Positions 42,243 through 51,616 of a DNA stretch of 64,000 bases are shown piece after piece. Made by a program: the position numbers and the translations under genes. The notes under the pieces were generated by a model, which saw nothing but the letters and a program-made list of their open reading frames with translations, was not told where the DNA came from and did no database searches. Where the stretch lies: positions 248,001 to 312,000 of the forward strand of contig NZ_CP019962.1 in NCBI RefSeq assembly GCF_000807675.2. Direction: 5' to 3'. The DNA comes from Eubacterium limosum (GTDB lineage: Bacteria > Bacillota > Clostridia > Eubacteriales > Eubacteriaceae). Position 1 is the first letter of the stretch, and each line of letters begins with the position of its first letter.

Positions 42243-45200
42243 CTATTCAATACTCTTGAGCGACTCGACCATGTCCACTTTTTTGATCACCGGCGCCATA
42301 AAGAGATTGACAATCAGGGTAAAGGCCATGGTGAACAGGCAGGCAAAGACATAGCTGCTGGGGTCGATTCCCCGGCCAAACATGACGATGTCTGTCTCGA
42401 CAGTGGTGATGATAAAGTTGTTTAAGATCACGCCCAGTCCCAGACCGATGAGCATCCCGATAAAGGAGAGGATAATGTTTTCCCTGAAAATATAGTTGTT
42501 TGTCTCCCGGTCATAGAAGCCCAGAACGCGGATCGTTGCGATCTCACGCACCCGCTCCGACACATTGATGTTGGTCAGGTTGTAAAGCACCACGAAGGCA
42601 AGGGCTCCGGCGGCTACCAGCATGACCAGCACCACCATATTCAGGCTGCTCAGGCTGTCCGTGGAGGATTTGACAATACTGCCTGTAAAGCTCACAGACA
42701 CCACGTCGCTGTTATCCAGCCATTTTTCCCCAAAGGCGTTTTCGGCGTCTGTGCCGGTATCCTTCAGGTTAAAATAGGCAATATTGTATTTGACCGGCTC
42801 GCCCGAAGCGGCCTCATAGGCCTTTGGCGATACATACACATAGTTTTCAATATAATTTTCTGTAATGTCTGCGACTTTTATCTTAAATTCTTTATCGTCT
42901 GAGTACAGCCGAATAGTGTCACCCACCTTAATGCCCAGGTCATTTGCGAGCTTTTCGGTAATGATGGCGCCGCTGTCGTCAAGGGTCAGCTTTTGATCCG
43001 GCTCCTTCCGGTGGCGCAGATCGATGAAGCGGTTCATATCGCCGGGTGTTTCTGGCACATAGAGGTAAGCGTCCTTGGAATGATCACCGTCCGCCAGCGC
43101 GACACTCATCTTCAGCTGTTTGGCCAACATGGCGTCCTCAACCTGGGCGTCGTTCCTCAGTTCAGATTCCAGAGGCGCCTTTGCCTCCAGGGTATCCTCA
43201 TTTTTAAAGGCCATCATGCCATCGTAAACGGATATCTCCTCAAACTGTTTAGGAATGATGGAGAAAATAGAGTCCTGCAGACCAAAGCCTGCCAGGATCA
43301 AGGCAGTACAGCCAGAGATCCCGATAACAGTCATGAAGAAGCGGGCCTTGTAGCGCAGAATATTCCGGGCGGTTACCTTGGAGATAAAGCCCATGCGCTT
43401 CCAGATAAACGGAATTTTTTCCAGGAAGATGCGCTTGCCGATTTTCGGCGCCTTTGGCCGCATCAGCTCGGAGGGATCTTCCCTCAGCTCCACAGAGCAG
43501 ATGAGGATTGCGGCCCCCACAGTGCATAGGAGGGTAATAATACAGCTGATGATGATAGCGCCCCAGGGCACTGAAAGCGACAGTTCCGGCACCTGGTACA
43601 GCAGGCTGTAAGCGCCTACGATCAGCCTTGGCAGCGTATTAATACCGCTGACCACACCGATGGCGCAGCCCACCACAGCCGCCAGGGCCGCGTAAATCAC
43701 AAACTTGGACGCGATGCTGGCAGGACTGTAGCCCAGGGCTTTCAGCGTTCCGATTTCCATGCGCTGTTCCTCAACCATGCGGGTCATGGTCGTAAAGGCC
43801 ACCAGCGCAGCCACCAGCAGGAAGAACACCGGGAAAATGCCGGCCACATTGTCGATGCGGTTGGCGTCCTCACCGTAGCCGCTGTAGCCTGGGTTATCGT
43901 CACGGTTAAACACGTACCATTTGCCAAAGTCTACGTCTTTCAGTTCCTTTTCGCTGTCCGCAATTTTCTGCCGGGCGTCATCCAGCTTCTGCTGGCCCTC
44001 GGCGCGTTTTGTTTCCAGCTCGGTGCGTCCCTCAGCCAGCTGGCGTCTGGCGTCGTCCAGTTTCTGTCGTCCCTCTGCGAGCTGCTGCTCTGCCTGAGCC
44101 TTTCCCTGCTCAAGCTGCTGCCAGCCCTGGGTAATGGCGGTCTTTCCCTGCTCAATCTGAACCGCTGCGCTGTCCAACTCGGCCTTTGACTGATCCAGCT
44201 GGGCTTTTGCCGCTGCCAGCTGGTTCTCGGCGTCCCTTAACTGCTGTATGGCCGCGTTCAGGGCCTTTATCCCCTGGTCATAAACCGGCTGAAGATTTTG
44301 CAGCTGGGCCTTTAACTGGATCAGCGTCTGCTTCTGTTCTTCTGTCCGCTTTTCTTCCGGAATGGCTTCGATGACTGCGATCTGGCTCTTGATGCTGTCG
44401 ATCATACCCCCAAGCTGATCCAGCTCGCCTTTTTTCTCAGCAATCTGCTTCTCGGCGTCAGGCTTTCCGGCATCAAAGGCGGCCTTATTCTGCTCATACT
44501 GGCTCTGTCCATCCGCATACTGCTGCTGTCCGGTGTTCCACTGGCTTTCTGCATTTTGCAGCTCGTCCTGCTTCTCATTCAGGGTCTTTGTGGTGGAGGC
44601 CACCATCTCGTCATAGCTTCTCTGTCCCTCGGCCAGCTCAGCCTCGCCGTCTGCGATCTGCTGTTCGGCGTCCCGCAGCTGCTGCTCGGCCTTTGCGATC
44701 TCGTCGTCAAAGGTGGTCTGGGCGTCCAGAAGCTCCCGTTTCGCCTTGTCGATCTCCTGAGTGCCAGTGGTCATAATATCGTCGTAGTTGACCTGAAGGC
44801 GTTCTTGCCCCACGGTTTCCAGACGTTTTTCCAACTCTGAGACGGCGTCCTTGTACTCGGTGCTGTAGGCTGAGACACCGTCCGCGCTGGCAGTGGAATA
44901 GACATAGGCGTCGGTATAACGCTCTGACTTAAAGACCTCGGGCTTTACCATCATATAAAAAGAAATATCTCCGCTGCCCACCGATGTGGACCCGCGTTCA
45001 ATGGAGATGTACTGTGGCGAACGGATATAGCCCACCACTGTGTACTCGCTCTGGGACAGGGTGTCCTCCAGCTTTTTATCGCCCACCTCGGGCGACATCT
45101 TGATGGTGCTGCCGATGCTGTAAGCGTTCCGGCCTGTGTGAGGGCCAGTGGTGTCCGGCATCTCGATCACGCATTCATTATCCTTTTCTGGCATGCGGCC

Positions 45201-45563
45201 CTCTAACAGCAGCGGCTGATTCAGGCCATCTTCGGCCGGTACAGCCAGCACCTTGAACACCGGGCGCTTTTCGCCGTTTTCCACGATCACATCCGTTGAG
45301 TAAGTCGGCATCACTGCTGCCACGCCCTCCACCTTTTTTAACGCGGCCACATCGTCGTCGGTAAAGCCATAGGTCGATACCAGATGGATATCTGCCAGCT
45401 TCTGCGCTTCAAAATACTGGTTGGCCGTATATTTCATGCTGGGGCTGGTGCTCTTGACGCCCCCAAAAAAACAGATTCCCAGAGCAATGATTGCCACGAT
45501 GGACAAAAAACGGCTCAGGGACTTCCGTATTTCCCGCACTGTGTCTTTTCTTAATGCTTTCAT
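42243..45563 (-). CDS. Very large FtsX-family permease with extracytoplasmic coiled coil
   Basis: The 1106-residue membrane protein has an N-terminal TM (about residues 17-37), a MacB-like domain (about 45-255), a Gln/Glu/Ala-rich coiled coil (about 271-541), three TMs with MVEEQRMEIGTLKALGYSPA (about 570-700), a further TM near 740, a second MacB-like domain (about 760-955) and three final TMs (about 975-1090) with VREIATIRVLGF. The layout is that of FtsX exporters fused to a long periplasmic or extracellular arm. The coding pattern is intact, but no ATPase gene lies next to it, which is unusual. Its substrate is unknown. Confidence 0.87.
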   Translation of the reverse strand: MKALRKDTVREIRKSLSRFLSIVAIIALGICFFGGVKSTSPSMKYTANQYFEAQKLADIHLVSTYGFTDDDVAALKKVEGVAAVMPTYSTDVIVENGEKRPVFKVLAVPAEDGLNQPLLLEGRMPEKDNECVIEMPDTTGPHTGRNAYSIGSTIKMSPEVGDKKLEDTLSQSEYTVVGYIRSPQYISIERGSTSVGSGDISFYMMVKPEVFKSERYTDAYVYSTASADGVSAYSTEYKDAVSELEKRLETVGQERLQVNYDDIMTTGTQEIDKAKRELLDAQTTFDDEIAKAEQQLRDAEQQIADGEAELAEGQRSYDEMVASTTKTLNEKQDELQNAESQWNTGQQQYADGQSQYEQNKAAFDAGKPDAEKQIAEKKGELDQLGGMIDSIKSQIAVIEAIPEEKRTEEQKQTLIQLKAQLQNLQPVYDQGIKALNAAIQQLRDAENQLAAAKAQLDQSKAELDSAAVQIEQGKTAITQGWQQLEQGKAQAEQQLAEGRQKLDDARRQLAEGRTELETKRAEGQQKLDDARQKIADSEKELKDVDFGKWYVFNRDDNPGYSGYGEDANRIDNVAGIFPVFFLLVAALVAFTTMTRMVEEQRMEIGTLKALGYSPASIASKFVIYAALAAVVGCAIGVVSGINTLPRLIVGAYSLLYQVPELSLSVPWGAIIISCIITLLCTVGAAILICSVELREDPSELMRPKAPKIGKRIFLEKIPFIWKRMGFISKVTARNILRYKARFFMTVIGISGCTALILAGFGLQDSIFSIIPKQFEEISVYDGMMAFKNEDTLEAKAPLESELRNDAQVEDAMLAKQLKMSVALADGDHSKDAYLYVPETPGDMNRFIDLRHRKEPDQKLTLDDSGAIITEKLANDLGIKVGDTIRLYSDDKEFKIKVADITENYIENYVYVSPKAYEAASGEPVKYNIAYFNLKDTGTDAENAFGEKWLDNSDVVSVSFTGSIVKSSTDSLSSLNMVVLVMLVAAGALAFVVLYNLTNINVSERVREIATIRVLGFYDRETNNYIFRENIILSFIGMLIGLGLGVILNNFIITTVETDIVMFGRGIDPSSYVFACLFTMAFTLIVNLFMAPVIKKVDMVESLKSIE

Positions 45564-45640
45564 ACTTCCCTCATTTTCTCATACTGGTTTTATTCTAACA
45601 CATTAATCTGAAATGTTTAACCATAATTTAAGCGATTAAC

Positions 45641-45669
45641 TTGACGCGTCCGCCATTTCGGGATATAAT
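45641..45669 (+). promoter_or_regulatory. Promoter of the Rrf2 gene
   Basis: TTGACG (45641-45646) and TATAAT (45664-45669) are 17 bases apart. Confidence 0.82.
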
Positions 45670-45711
45670 CGAATTAAACATATTAACTTACTATGAATTG
45701 GAGGTATCGCG

Positions 45712-46158
45712 ATGCGTATATCCGCAAAGGGGCGCTATGGCCTGGCGGCCATGATCGCCATTGCCCAGGGAGATTTTGAGGGGGACTACGTTCCGGTCAT
45801 CGTGATTGCGGAAAAGCTGGGGCTCTCTAAAATATATCTTGAACAGGTTTTTTCCCTGCTGAAGCGTGCCGGGCTGGTCAATTCCGTCAAAGGCGCCCAG
45901 GGCGGCTATCGGTTGACAAGGAAACCGGACCAGATCAATGCCCACGAAATTCTGACCGCGCTGGAGCAGATTCTTTTTGAAAGCACTGAAACCAGTGTAG
46001 AAGAGGCTTCACCTGCCATTGAGCACGCCATGCAGAAATGTGTATTCACCCCGCTGGACCGGGCGGTGCAGGAGCACCTTGAAAAAATAACACTGGACGA
46101 GCTGGTTGCAGAAGCCGGCCGGTACAAGGGAAACAATCACTTCATGTTTTTTATCTGA
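45712..46158 (+). CDS. Rrf2-family regulator without an iron-sulfur cysteine cluster
   Basis: The 148-residue protein has the Rrf2 helix-turn-helix (RISAKGRYGLAAMIAIAQ, then KLGLSKIYLEQVFSLLKRAG and SVKGAQGGYRLTR). It has only one cysteine (about residue 108), so it cannot hold the three-cysteine cluster of IscR or NsrR and is nearer to CymR in this respect. A Phe-rich C-terminus (NNHFMFFI) is atypical. GGAGG lies upstream of the ATG. The target is unknown. Confidence 0.9.
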   Translation: MRISAKGRYGLAAMIAIAQGDFEGDYVPVIVIAEKLGLSKIYLEQVFSLLKRAGLVNSVKGAQGGYRLTRKPDQINAHEILTALEQILFESTETSVEEASPAIEHAMQKCVFTPLDRAVQEHLEKITLDELVAEAGRYKGNNHFMFFI

Positions 46159-46165
46159 AACGGAC

Positions 46166-46209
46166 AAAAGCTGCCGTCCATGGCCATTACCCCATGGACG
46201 GCAGCTTTT
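46166..46209. terminator. Terminator of the Rrf2 gene
   Basis: A perfect 18-bp stem (46166-46183 with 46192-46209; AAAAGCTGCCGTCCATGG) has an 8-base loop, then GCTTTG. Confidence 0.85.
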
Positions 46210-46212
46210 GCT

Positions 46213-46497
46213 TTGTAAAAAATAAGGAAAAGAAATGAAAAAGTATATGTTAACCCACCACATCATGGCGAGGGATTGTCCGCTGCTGTCGTGCTTTGTT
46301 ATATGAGTATAATACCCTGGAAATGTGATGATAATATGAACGCTGTGTGAAAACTGTGTAAATTAAGCCCTCTTTAAGACTTTTCTCTGCCCCTCAGAAC
46401 AATAATCTTAAAAAAATAGTAAGAATTTTGACGACCCGGCAGTAAGATTTTGCTGATAGAATAAAACCACAGCAAAACGAAAGGACAGGAAACAGCT
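46213..46497 (+). other. Leader region of the P-type ATPase gene
   Basis: No gene is visible. Two direct copies of AGTAAGA(A)TTTTG lie at 46418-46430 and 46441-46452, 23 bases apart, and could be regulator sites; TTGACG (46428-46433) and TAGAAT (46457-46462) are too far apart for a standard promoter. Confidence 0.3.
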
Positions 46498-48927
46498 ATG
46501 AAAAAGCATTCCGCTGCCGGACGGCAGCCCGTCACTCGCCTGACACCTGACCCCGCGCTGGGGCTGACCAGCGAGCAGGCCCATCACCGCATGAGAGCAG
46601 GCTGGCATAACCTGACAAAGGAGCAGCTCTCCAAAACCGAAGGACAGATTATCCGGGACAATATCTTTACCTTTTTCAACTTTCTATTCTTTGGACTGGC
46701 GTTCTGCCTCTTTATGGTAAGGGCCTACACCGATATGCTGTTTCTCGGCATTGTTATCGTCAACGTGCTCATCGGAATTATCCAGGAGCTCAAGGTTAAG
46801 CGGACCCTGGACAAAATCTCCCTGCTCTCTGGGCAGAATGCCCATGTGGTTCGGGACGGTACGGTTCAGACCCTGCCCACTGACGAGCTGGTGCTGGACG
46901 ACATTGTGCGCTTTACACCCGGCAGCTCCATCTGTGCCGACGCCATCTTATGCGAGGGTACTGTGGAGGTCAACGAAGCTCTGCTGACCGGTGAGGCTGA
47001 CATCATTACAAAGCGCCCGGGCGACCATCTGCTCTCTGGAAGTTTCATCGTCTCTGGAAGCTGCTCCGCCCGCCTGGACAAAGTAGGAAACGACTCCTAC
47101 GCGGCCAGTATTACCCATGAGGCCAAACGCCGTAAAAAACATCGCTCCGAAATGATGCGCGATCTGGACCGGCTGTTAAAGTTCATCGGTATTGGTATTA
47201 TCCCTCTTGGGCTCATCATGTTTTTTAAACAGAGCGCCCTCCTGAATACAGGTGTTCCCTATGCGGTCAGCTCCACAGTGGCCGCCATGGTGGGCATGAT
47301 TCCAGAGGGACTGTACCTGCTGGTCAACATCGCCCTGGCTGTCAGTGTCATCAACCTGGCGCGCCGCAGAACCCTGGTGCATGAGCTGTCCTGCATTGAG
47401 AACCTGGCCCGGGTGGATACTTTGTGCCTGGATAAGACCGGCACCCTGACTGAGGGAGTCATGGAAGTCACAGGCACCATTCCTCTCTCCGGCCTCACAA
47501 ACGAGGCCCTTGAAGGACAGATGGCTGCCTTTTTACGGGCATCCGCCTCGGAAAACGCTACGGCCAGAGCCCTTAAGAGCCATTTTCAACAGAGCGCTCC
47601 CTCCCTTTCTGTAAAGGAAGAGATTGCATTTTCCTCTGAGCGCAAATGGAACGCTCTTATCCTGCGTGACGGCTCCGCCTGCTTTCTGGGCGCGCCCGAG
47701 CGTCTTCTGGGCAAAGACTATGCCCGCTACACCCCACAGCTAAAGCCCATTCTGGCCTCTGGAAAAAGAGTGCTCCTGTTAGCCCAGGGTACAGCCGAGG
47801 ACGCCGAGTCCCCCGAAAACGGCTGTCTGACCCCCCTTGGCTTCATTCTTCTCTCGGATAAGCTGCGGGACGACGTTCAGGAAACCCTGGCCTATTTTAA
47901 GGAGCAGGGTGTAACCATCAAAGTGATCTCCGGCGACAACGCCGAAGCTGTCTCCGAAATCGCCCGGCGCGCAGGGGTAAACGGCGCCAGCGCTTTTATC
48001 GATGCCAGCACCCTTAACGAAGACACAGATATGGCCGCAGCCGCTGAAAACCACAGCGTTTTTGGCCGGGTAACGCCTGAGCAGAAGCGCCTGCTGATCC
48101 GCGGACTAAAAGAAAACGGCCATACAGTTGCCATGATCGGCGACGGTGTCAACGACGTCCTGGCCCTCAAGGACGCGGATTGCAGTATCGCCATGGCCGC
48201 AGGGAGTGATGCAGCCCAGCATGTATCCCAGATAGTACTGCTGGATTCGGACTTTTCTGTGATGCCCCAGATCGTCAGGGAAGGCCGCCGGGTCATCAAC
48301 AATATTGAGCGCTCGGCCGCCCTGTTTCTGGTCAAGAATATCTTTTCCTTTATCCTGTCTCTGATCCTTCTGTTTGCGGCCATTCCCTATCCCTTCCTGC
48401 CCATCCACATCACTCTGATCAGCGGCCTGATGATTGGTATTCCCTCCTTTGCCTTAACCTTTGAACCCAATTACCGGCAGGTGCGCGGCCATTTTCTGAG
48501 AAATGTGCTGTCAAGCGCCCTGCCGGGCGGTCTGGTCAATGCCTTCAACCTGCTGGCAGTCCTGATTACCGGCACTCTTCTCGGGATATCCATGGATCAA
48601 ATCTCCACCATCTGCACACTTCTGGTTGGTGTGACCGGGCTGCTGGTGCTCTTCCGCCTCTGCCAGCCGCTGAATCTGCCGAAGGCAGGCCTTATCGCCG
48701 CTATGGGCATCACCTTTTTCGGAGCAGCCTTCCTGTTTGGCTCCCTGTTCAGCCTGAGCCCTCTCACTCTGGAGAGCTGGGTGGTGTTCGGCGCCTTTAC
48801 GGTTCTGTCGCCTCTGCTGATGACCGCACTGACCGCTCTGCTGCGCCGGCTTAAGCTGTGGCAGACAAAAGATAAAACCTTAAAAACACCGAAGCCTCTG
48901 AGCCTGCATGAAACCGACAGACTGTAG
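46498..48927 (+). CDS. P-type cation ATPase (CtpE-like)
   Basis: The 809-residue pump has the actuator motif LLTGEAD (about residue 163), the TM4 ion motif MIPEGLYLL (about 268), the phosphorylated aspartate in CLDKTGTLTEG (D312) and the hinge MIGDGVNDVLALKDAD (about 548), followed by six C-terminal TMs. No N-terminal metal-binding domain is present. PEGLYLL with this length is typical of the CtpE/Exp7 group; mycobacterial CtpE has been reported as a calcium importer, so calcium is a fair guess but is not shown here. A terminator follows. Confidence 0.88.
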   Translation: MKKHSAAGRQPVTRLTPDPALGLTSEQAHHRMRAGWHNLTKEQLSKTEGQIIRDNIFTFFNFLFFGLAFCLFMVRAYTDMLFLGIVIVNVLIGIIQELKVKRTLDKISLLSGQNAHVVRDGTVQTLPTDELVLDDIVRFTPGSSICADAILCEGTVEVNEALLTGEADIITKRPGDHLLSGSFIVSGSCSARLDKVGNDSYAASITHEAKRRKKHRSEMMRDLDRLLKFIGIGIIPLGLIMFFKQSALLNTGVPYAVSSTVAAMVGMIPEGLYLLVNIALAVSVINLARRRTLVHELSCIENLARVDTLCLDKTGTLTEGVMEVTGTIPLSGLTNEALEGQMAAFLRASASENATARALKSHFQQSAPSLSVKEEIAFSSERKWNALILRDGSACFLGAPERLLGKDYARYTPQLKPILASGKRVLLLAQGTAEDAESPENGCLTPLGFILLSDKLRDDVQETLAYFKEQGVTIKVISGDNAEAVSEIARRAGVNGASAFIDASTLNEDTDMAAAAENHSVFGRVTPEQKRLLIRGLKENGHTVAMIGDGVNDVLALKDADCSIAMAAGSDAAQHVSQIVLLDSDFSVMPQIVREGRRVINNIERSAALFLVKNIFSFILSLILLFAAIPYPFLPIHITLISGLMIGIPSFALTFEPNYRQVRGHFLRNVLSSALPGGLVNAFNLLAVLITGTLLGISMDQISTICTLLVGVTGLLVLFRLCQPLNLPKAGLIAAMGITFFGAAFLFGSLFSLSPLTLESWVVFGAFTVLSPLLMTALTALLRRLKLWQTKDKTLKTPKPLSLHETDRL

Positions 48928-48933
48928 CTTTGC

Positions 48934-48965
48934 GGTGGGGTGAGAAACGCGCCCCGCCTTTTTTT
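48934..48965 (+). terminator. Terminator of the P-type ATPase gene
   Basis: GGTGGGG (48934-48940) pairs with CCCCGCC (48952-48958), followed by TTTTTTT. Confidence 0.8.
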
Positions 48966-49029
48966 GTTTTCTTTTTCAAAATGTATGTTACAATATAACT
49001 ATACTATTTATGATTAAGGAGACGCATCT

Positions 49030-50682
49030 GTGACAATAAAGGAAAAGAATTTCCACTTTATTCCTGCCCTGTTCCTGATTTTGCTAGTTACAGGCACTGC
49101 TGTCCTTTTATTTCTGTCAAACCTGCTTCCCCACGCCAATAACCGATTTGAGGCTGGGCCGGCCACAACGTTCGACACTCACTGGACCATTACCGAAGAG
49201 GGCCTGACCAGTTCCGACATTAACCTGCCGACATCGCTCCCCGACACTCGGGCTACTCTGACGAACACACTTCCCGACACGCTTCCTGAGGACGCTGTTC
49301 TGGGGATTCCGACAGCTTTCCAGTCCCTGACCGTATTCATTGACGGCATCGAGGTTTACAGCCTTCCGGCTGACAGTGCCTTTGGCAGTCTTATTCACAC
49401 GGTTTCCATTCCCAGTGGCTCCGAGGGTAAAACGGTCACCCTGGCCTTTGAGTCACTCTATACCACACCTAATATCTCTCTGGGCAATATCAGCCTGGGC
49501 AGCCGCACCGCTGTGCTGTTTGGCCAGCTTGATCATGACACTGGAAGCCTGCTCGTGTCGCTGATTATTCTTATCATTGGAGTTCTTCTGCTGGCGGTTT
49601 CGGGCTTGCTTGCCGGACCAAAAACCGGGCGCTACCGTTTTGTCTGCCTTGGCACCTTTTCGGTTTTGGCCGCCCTCTGGATTCTGACGGATTCCAATTT
49701 CTTGCAATTTCTTCCATTTAACAGCACTTCGGGTGTTCTCCTGTCCTTTTACAGCTTTACACTGATGGGTGTTCCCATCATTCAGTTTATCAAGCTGAGC
49801 AGCCACGAACGGTATCACAAGGCTTATGATATCATCACCCTGCTGATGCTGGCCAATTTTCTGCTCAACCTCTGCGTGTCCACAGTCAGCGTCCTGTACC
49901 TGCCCAAACTCCTGATCATCACGCACGCTCTGCTCATCAGCGCGATCCTCCTGTTCTTGTGGTGCCTTGTGCACAGCTGGGTCAAATGCCATGAAAAACG
50001 CTTCAACACACTGTTTGCTGCCTTTTTTCTGCTGTGTGCCGCGGGCATTATCGACCTGGTCCGTTTTTATGACAATCCCGTGGACAATGACAACAGCTTT
50101 TTCTTTAAAATCGGTCTGCTGGTATTTATCGCGATTCTCGGCCTCTCAAGCATAAAAGACAGCCTCAACCTTTTCCGGGACGCTGTCCATGTCGAGATCT
50201 ATAAAAAGCTGGCTTACACCGATTCCACCACCCAGCTGGCCAACCGAACCGCCTACGAGCGGGATCTCGAGTGCATCCGAAGCGCGCTGCCCATTGAGAG
50301 CCTGACCATTGTTTCTTTTGACCTGAACAACCTGAAGCTCACCAACGATACTCTGGGCCACAGCGTGGGCGACACCCTGATCATCGACAGCGGCAGCTGT
50401 ATCTGCGCCAGTTTTAAGGACTGCGGCACCTGCTACCGGATCGGCGGTGACGAATTCTGCGTTATTGCCGAAAATCTGGCTCCTGAGGTTCTCAAAAACT
50501 GTCTTGAAGTCTTTGACGCCTCCATTTACAACTATAATAAGGCCCATACACCGAGACTGGACATCGCCCGCGGCTACAGCTGCGGCCCAGTCCACACGCC
50601 GGGGGATCTCGACGAGCTCATCCGCCGGGCCGACCAGGCCATGTACGCCTGCAAAGCCCGAAGTCATTCATCCGAGATCTAA
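49030..50682 (+). CDS. Membrane diguanylate cyclase with 7TM sensor
   Basis: The 550-residue protein has an N-terminal TM, an extracytoplasmic domain (about residues 40-165), about seven TMs (about 170-375) in the manner of 7TMR-DISM sensors, and a C-terminal GGDEF domain (about 385-550). The motif RIGGDEFC (about 470-477) is intact, so it should make cyclic di-GMP from GTP. The inhibitory RxxD site normally upstream of it is absent (SFKDCGTCYR). It starts at GTG (49030) behind AAGGAG. No partner EAL or PilZ gene is nearby. Confidence 0.88.
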   Translation: MTIKEKNFHFIPALFLILLVTGTAVLLFLSNLLPHANNRFEAGPATTFDTHWTITEEGLTSSDINLPTSLPDTRATLTNTLPDTLPEDAVLGIPTAFQSLTVFIDGIEVYSLPADSAFGSLIHTVSIPSGSEGKTVTLAFESLYTTPNISLGNISLGSRTAVLFGQLDHDTGSLLVSLIILIIGVLLLAVSGLLAGPKTGRYRFVCLGTFSVLAALWILTDSNFLQFLPFNSTSGVLLSFYSFTLMGVPIIQFIKLSSHERYHKAYDIITLLMLANFLLNLCVSTVSVLYLPKLLIITHALLISAILLFLWCLVHSWVKCHEKRFNTLFAAFFLLCAAGIIDLVRFYDNPVDNDNSFFFKIGLLVFIAILGLSSIKDSLNLFRDAVHVEIYKKLAYTDSTTQLANRTAYERDLECIRSALPIESLTIVSFDLNNLKLTNDTLGHSVGDTLIIDSGSCICASFKDCGTCYRIGGDEFCVIAENLAPEVLKNCLEVFDASIYNYNKAHTPRLDIARGYSCGPVHTPGDLDELIRRADQAMYACKARSHSSEI

Positions 50683-50716
50683 AAGAGGTGGGGTGCAAAA
50701 CGCACCCCACCTCTTT
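50682..50716. terminator. Bidirectional terminator, second GAGGTGGGGTGC copy
   Basis: AAAGAGGTGGGGTGC pairs with GCACCCCACCTCTTT around AAAAC. It is nearly the same hairpin as at 37975-38011 and again separates convergent genes. Confidence 0.88.
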
Positions 50717-51518
50717 ATGCTTCCCGGAACGGCTTCCCAAAGGCACACGGCACGCCCACCAGGCACTTGCCACAGACCTCGCTGCCTGTATCCAGGATCA
50801 CGCCCTCAGCATCGGCCGCGTAGGAATTGCCGAAGTCGTTGTAGACCGCGGCGTTTTCCGAGCAGACGCCAAAGCATTTTTTCCGGTCATAGCCCACTGT
50901 GGTCAGGGCTCCTGAAAAACAGTGGCGTACGCATACTCCGCACTTTCCCTCGCGCTTGTACAGACAGTTTTCCGTTGTAAGGGGCGCGCCCGGCGTCACA
51001 TTCAGATTGGTAACCACAGTGCTGAAACGCCCGCAGCAGCCCGCATCTGTGATGAGCATGTTGTTAAGACCAAAGGTTCCCATTCCGGCAAGCCAGGCCA
51101 TATGGCGCTGGGACCACCGGCTCATGAGCACCTCCCGGTCAAAGGTTGTGGCCTCCGGCGATACAGCGGCCCGGTATCCTCTGGCCTCCAGCTGCTCGAT
51201 GAGATGGGCGTTCAGCCTGGTGAACAGCGCGTTGGTATCCTCATAGGCTCTGGCCCAGTCTGGCGACGCGTGCCCATCTCCGATGTTGGTCTTAGCCGTT
51301 TCCTGCGTGAAGGGCAGAAAATAGCAGACAACTACAGTGGCGTCTTCCAAAACCTCCCGCGGCATCACATGGTTTTTATCCGCTACCACCCGAAACTCTG
51401 GGAGCATCGGGTGCGCCGCGTCGGCAAAGCCCACCAGCGGCGTCCCCCACTTTGTTTCACTCGTCTTCTCATATTCCCGGATATAGTCTTCGATCAGCGC
51501 AGTCACATAAGCTTTCAT
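50715..51518 (-). CDS. QueG-like 4Fe-4S double-cluster protein
   Basis: The 267-residue protein resembles the C-terminal half of epoxyqueuosine reductase: CCGRFSTVVTNLNV, the cluster motif CLYKREGKCGVCVRHCFSGA (about residues 175-194), KKCFGVC and a final CGKCLVGVPCAF. It could hold two iron-sulfur clusters. It lacks the full cobalamin-binding architecture that I would need to call QueG, and such 'epoxyqueuosine reductase-like' proteins in anaerobes are mostly uncharacterised. Start at the ATG at 51518 behind AAGGAGGAG. Confidence 0.8.
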   Translation of the reverse strand: MKAYVTALIEDYIREYEKTSETKWGTPLVGFADAAHPMLPEFRVVADKNHVMPREVLEDATVVVCYFLPFTQETAKTNIGDGHASPDWARAYEDTNALFTRLNAHLIEQLEARGYRAAVSPEATTFDREVLMSRWSQRHMAWLAGMGTFGLNNMLITDAGCCGRFSTVVTNLNVTPGAPLTTENCLYKREGKCGVCVRHCFSGALTTVGYDRKKCFGVCSENAAVYNDFGNSYAADAEGVILDTGSEVCGKCLVGVPCAFGKPFREA

Positions 51519-51581
51519 CCTCACTCCTCCTTACTTTCACAACAGTATAACACTTTATCTGAAAAAGTCATCTACCCATTA

Positions 51582-51613
51582 AAAAGCGCCGGGACATCCG
51601 CTCCGGCGCTTTT
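51582..51613. terminator. Terminator of murE
   Basis: AAAAGCGCCGG (51582-51592) pairs perfectly with CCGGCGCTTTT (51603-51613), just beyond the murE stop codon. Confidence 0.85.
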
Positions 51614-51616
51614 CGT

